Below, piece by piece: positions 59,770-64,000 of a stretch of 64,000 bases of DNA (position 1 is its first letter; each line of letters starts with the position of its first letter). The position numbers and the translations under genes are program-made. This DNA comes from Struthio camelus (lineage: Eukaryota > Chordata > Aves > Struthioniformes > Struthionidae). A model generated the notes under the pieces. That model was not told the DNA's origin. It was given only the letters and a program-made list of their open reading frames with translations, and searched no databases. Where the stretch lies: contig NC_090967.1 of NCBI RefSeq assembly GCF_040807025.1, forward strand, positions 3,284,001 through 3,348,000, written 5' to 3'.

Positions 59770-62700
59770 CGGTGTCTTGCCTTTCCTCCCTTCTCCGTGC
59801 GTTTTTGAACGCTGCACAACTGATAAATGCAGATTTTGGAAGCGTCGCTTATGAGTTCAGTTCCGAATGCAGCCCACAGGCACCAGGTGTCACCACCAAG
59901 GGCATCACACATGACCCTCGATAACTACCTGTAGTCACTTATCACTCATGCCAACTTTAGCACCCTAAGAAATATAATAGTCCATTTCGCCAGGTGAAAA
60001 ATCCCTGTGTGGTCAAAGTGCGCTCCTCTGGGTGAAGGATGAAGAGCCAGGGGACCTGGGAGCCTCACGGGTGGCACAGGGCACATGTGCAGCCGCTGGC
60101 ACCCGGCTGGCGGCAGTTCAGCCAGACACACCGAGCACACACCCAGGACAGTGAGGGTTTGTTGTGGGTTACACAAATGCCAAATACCCAATCTCAGACA
60201 CCGAAGACCTTTCCCGATGGGACAAGCTTTCCTGCTGCCAGCCAGGGACACAGCCAGCCATCTACCGGCATGACAAATACCTGCATCATCCATGTATGCG
60301 TGTCTGCCTGGAGGATGATGTTTCTTACTGCAGGTGGGTGGTGCTCTGGATAAGGAGAGGAAAAAGAAAACGTAGAAAGGCCATTCTTCTCCCTCAGCTT
60401 TGCCTTCAAAAAGGGATTCTGGCAAAGAGATAAATAAACAGAAAGGGGCTTGTAACAAAAAGAATTGGCCTTGCAAAGATCTGCTTGTCCTTTTGTGCTT
60501 CTTTATGGCAGGCGAAGGAAAACAATTTCTGTTTGCTTAAAATGTTTTTCCTCCTTGTTCTCTATCTTCAACTTTTGACCTACAGCTTGTTTTTGTTGGA
60601 CCTTCACAGTAGAAGGGAGCTCATGGGCTTGTTTTCACTTTATTCAGAAATGGCCACATATCTCAGCTTCTACCCATTATGTTTCCCTTTTCAAGGGAAA
60701 AAAAGTCAACCAGCCAAGACTCAGGGTCCCTCACATGACATGGCAGGTTGAGAAGGTGCTGCCCTGCCCACCGCCACCTGTCCTTTCCCCTGCCACCACC
60801 TCTCTGTCTCCACAGTTGTGCCAATGCTGCTCTCTGTGGGGCTATACCATAAACCTTGAAAAAAGCACTATTTTTAATTCGGATCATTTCAGAGGCTCAG
60901 TCAGAGCCTGGACCCCGCACGCAGTCACACTGTCATAACCGTGAGACAGGGCCAGGAATGAAAGCTCAGGCTGGGAGATGTGACAGCGCAGCAATAGGCA
61001 CTTCTGCAAACTTCACCATTGAGATTAATGAATTAGGCAACTCTACCTTCAAAGTTGGTCCTCTGGGAAAAAGGAGAGCTGTATTCCTCATATGTCCAGT
61101 GCTGAGCGGGGATTGGTTGGGGGTTTCCCTTTCATTTGTTTGTTTTCTAGGAAAAAAAGGAAGCAAAGGGGACAAAACCGCTACTTATTCCTGCAGCGAC
61201 CACATTTAAACATCATTCCTTCTGAAGGATTGACCAAAATACACATTGGTGCTCAGTTATACATCTGCAGCTTTAACACCACCAAAACCAGGGTGCTGGG
61301 GACTAAGAGAGAGTCTGGTGGAGGTGAATTTCAACCCAGAATTCAATCCCCCCCAAACTGAGATTGCAAGGATTTTTGTTCCTGGTATGGATGTTCATAG
61401 ATGGTCCAAGCTGGTTCAGTCTCCTTTTTTAAGGCACTTTCCTTCCTCCAAACTATGGAGAGCATGAAATTCCCTTGTAGTCATCCTCAACTAAAACCAT
61501 GGCTCTAACCCTAATCATTGCCCTTGATAATATCTAAAGACCTTAGAAACTCCAAGCCTCTTGTCTCCATAAGGCAATTGCAGCTCTGATTTCTTTTTAA
61601 TAAATAACGCCACCTTCTGTTTTCACTGCTGTAATTTCACAACAGGCTTTCTCTGGGAAGAAACCTTCCCATGAGCAGCTGTAGCTGCTTCTACTGCGCT
61701 CTCAGCCTATTTGCAATTCAGTAGCAAGCAATGCAACATCGCTGAGTAAATCCTGCACTTTCAACACTATGGAAAAGCTTTAGCTAAGGGCACATGAAAC
61801 CTAGTAGCTGTTAGTGGGGGGAAACACAAGCTTGACCATTACGTTTCTGACAGAGATGGACCTAAACTGCTAAGTTCAGGCCCTGACCCTATTTTTCCCC
61901 TAGAAGGGGCTATTAGGCAACATTTCCGTGAAATTTTTTCTCTGTCTTGCACAGCTTCCCTCTTCCCTGGCAGAGGGAAGAGCTGCTCCATGCATTTTGC
62001 TGTCCAGACTTTCATTGAAACTAACTGATACGGGATGACTTTGGTATTCATTATGTTAATTGATACCTTTGTGTAAACTGAGCTCAGGAGAAGGAACATG
62101 AAAGCAGCACTATTAAAATGTGAAGGTCAAAAATATGATTTTCTACAAAAGCTGCATTCAGGCTCCGGTCCAGCAAACCACTTAAGCACATGAAATTACT
62201 TAAACTCCATAGGCAAACCCACCATAGACAATAGGGATATTCTCTTGCTTAAAGTTATGTTCCTGCTGAAGCACTGCGCTAAATCACGGCCTGACCTCCT
62301 TTGATGTGCCCTATGGGAAAATGTCCACAGCATGGCTCATTCCTAAAAGCCTGTTTCTGGATAGCCGGTTCCTCGCAGCTGGATAGTGGTTTGACGTAAG
62401 AAAGAATGGGACCAACCATCTTTGAGGACATGATGCTGAACCAAACAGGTCTTGATCTGCTCTGTCTCCAGCCTCTCGGTGCCAGGCCCCTTTGGCTCCA
62501 CTAATCTGCTGTGCTCCGTGAAAGCACTCCTAAATCTTAAAGCTCCTAATCTGTGCCAGAAACACCACCTACACCTGCCGCATCCGTGGTCTCTTCTCCT
62601 GAGCAGGCACCCAGCAAACGTGCGGTGAACATGGTCTCTTCCCTTGCTTCCGAAGGAGATGTTTCTATTTACACAAACTATTTTTGTGCAGTTATACTAG

Positions 62701-63230
62701 GTATCTAACGAAGGGAATGCGCTTTAGCGGTTTGAGCACAGTTGGCACTTTTGGGTAGTAGGCCCTGCTTTGTCACTCCCGCTCTGCATCACATCAATGC
62801 TCTGTCACTATTTGTTCAGACAGAAGTAGGTCGCTCCATAAAGCTGACAGTAAATGTGCAGAACGTGTACTTAACCAGAAGGGTGGGCAGGCACACAATG
62901 ACGTTGGAGCCGTGTTATTTTGAGGTGGCCAGACTCGCACCAACGCAATGGAGATCTGAATTCGAGCCACTCGCTAACCAGTATGGAACAGGATATCCAA
63001 ACTTGTTTCAGAACAGCTCATTCCTCATGATGACCTAATTCTACAGTGCTTTCATGGTAGACAAGTTTTTAATGTGTGCATCACCACAAGGCGGATATGT
63101 TGGGTAGGGAAGGGATGGTGACAAGGAAGTTTAATACAAGGCACGTGCCTCATCGGCAGTTTGGTGCAGAGTGTATCTATTCCCATCTTCTGCATCTGTG
63201 CGTCCTTGCCTGAGCCTTTTTCCTGCTGGA
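59770..63230. other. Intergenic stretch right of AP3D1, no gene found
   Basis: Unique sequence of intermediate composition. Several overlapping open frames of 60-176 codons occur on both strands, but none resembles a known protein or has conserved splice structure. No DOT1L coding exon was seen. Confidence 0.5.
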
Positions 63231-63237
63231 CGTTTGC

Positions 63238-63497
63238 CGAAAGGACTCAGGAAACACAGGAAGTTCCATCTAAACCTGCGGAAAAACTTCTTTCCTGTGA
63301 GGGTGACAGAGCATTGGAACAGGTTGCCCAGAGAGGTAGTGGAGTCTCCTTCGCTGGAGATATTCAAAACCCGTCTGGATGTGATCCTGGGCAATCTGCT
63401 CTAGAGGACCCTGCTTGAGCAGGGAGGTTGGACTAGCTGATCTCCAGAGGTCCCTTCCAACCTCAACCATTCTGTGATTCTGTGATTCTGTGACTCA
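63238..63497 (+). mobile_element. CR1 retrotransposon 3' end with the last codons of its reverse-transcriptase ORF
   Basis: A 5'-truncated CR1. It carries the C-terminal codons of ORF2 (RVTEHWNRLPREVVESPS, then KTRLDVILGNLL), the CR1 3' UTR, and a terminal run of about three ATTCTGTG-like units. It is not capable of movement by itself: almost all of the ORF is missing. Confidence 0.92.
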
Positions 63498-63589
63498 AAG
63501 TGTTGTGCTTGGCAGGGCTCAGGCTTGAGGGAAGGAAGCTGGTGGAGAGGGGGAGGTGTGAGATAGCCGTCGAGACAGGCCCTAAAATG

Positions 63590-64000
63590 ATGGAGGCTGC
63601 CGGGGGTGTGGGTGAGGCTCTGCCTGGGGCTGCTGGGTGCAAGATTCGTCATGGCTGACGCAGAGGAGTCCCGCAACACAGGGCAGCCCGTGCGCGGCCA
63701 GCTTCTTCCAGACAATCCCTTTTCCGCCGCGCAGAGCCTGGCCAGGGAGCGGGGAGCGGCTCTGTTCTCAGTCGCTCCCGCCTCCTTCGCGCTTGGCATC
63801 TCTTCACCTGAATGTCTCTGACGGAAATGAAGAGGGAGGAAAAAGGACAAGCCACCGAGCTCGCTCCCGCTCAGCCCACGTAACGCGTTTATGGTGCGCC
63901 TACACGGCATCCCCTGTGCCTGGGCAAATCCGCCGGGGCCTGGCGGTGCCCGAGCCGAGCCAGGCTGCGCGGGGACGCGCGAGCCCAGCGTCGTCTCGCT
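63590..64000. promoter_or_regulatory. CpG-rich right edge, possible next promoter
   Basis: CpG density rises sharply after the CR1 copy and stays high to the end of the window, especially from 63840. An ATG-led frame at 63651-63821 has no similarity I know. The window ends before a gene can be recognised. Confidence 0.35.

Noticed and set aside
59405-59854. Plus-strand 149-codon frame in the GC-box region
   Set aside because: Composition-driven Pro/Arg/Ala translation of GC boxes. It is not DOT1L and has no splice or family support.
60039-60476. Overlapping frames on both strands (up to 176 codons) right of AP3D1
   Set aside because: No recognised family, no codon or splice evidence, and competing frames on both strands.
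61500-61520. CTAACCCTAA telomere-like word
   Set aside because: A single occurrence of one and a half units, expected by chance.
63131-63394. Minus-strand 87-codon frame near the right end
   Set aside because: Antisense of the CR1 ORF2 tail, which reads sensibly only on the plus strand.

Overview
This window is a piece of vertebrate nuclear DNA, almost certainly from a bird. Two pieces of evidence support that: multi-exon genes with GT-AG introns, and CR1 retrotransposon tails of the avian type. There are no bacterial operons, CRISPR arrays, rRNA genes or confident tRNA genes.

The window is dominated by one complete gene on the minus strand. It encodes the delta subunit of the AP-3 adaptor complex (AP3D1), with 32 coding exons from the ATG at 59087 down to the stop at 15356. 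I placed every exon boundary by splice signals and reading phase. The exons sum to 3648 nt, giving 1215 residues plus a stop, with no frameshift or premature stop. The long, AT-rich first intron takes up 45071-58991. A 3' UTR of about 2.1 kb probably ends near 13266, at an AATAAA signal on the minus strand. The gene starts in a GC-box-rich CpG island (about 58.7-59.8 kb) with a YY1-type motif.

The left part (1-6 kb) is GC-rich. It holds a second CpG island at about 4.37-4.72 kb, with a possible non-coding first exon of a leftward gene. Two unrelated minisatellites flank that island: a 41-46 bp C-rich array (about 2.45-4.21 kb) and a 20/40 bp G-rich array (about 4.73-5.6 kb). The GC skew therefore flips at the presumed promoter. 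A short cluster of telomere-like TTAGGG words follows at about 5.9 kb. From 6 to 13.2 kb I find no gene, only small repeats and one perfect 16-bp-stem hairpin.

To the right of AP3D1, 59.8-63.2 kb holds no recognisable gene. A CR1 tail follows at about 63.24-63.50 kb, then a CpG-rich edge that may be the start of the next promoter. In human the bidirectional partner of AP3D1 is DOT1L and the left neighbours are IZUMO4 and MOB3A (from memory). I could not find coding exons of any of these here.

I saw no clearly novel biological system. The most unusual sequence structures are the mirrored GC skew around the 4.5 kb island, a 30-bp perfect palindrome in AP3D1 intron 6, the 10.97 kb hairpin, and a GC-AG intron in AP3D1.
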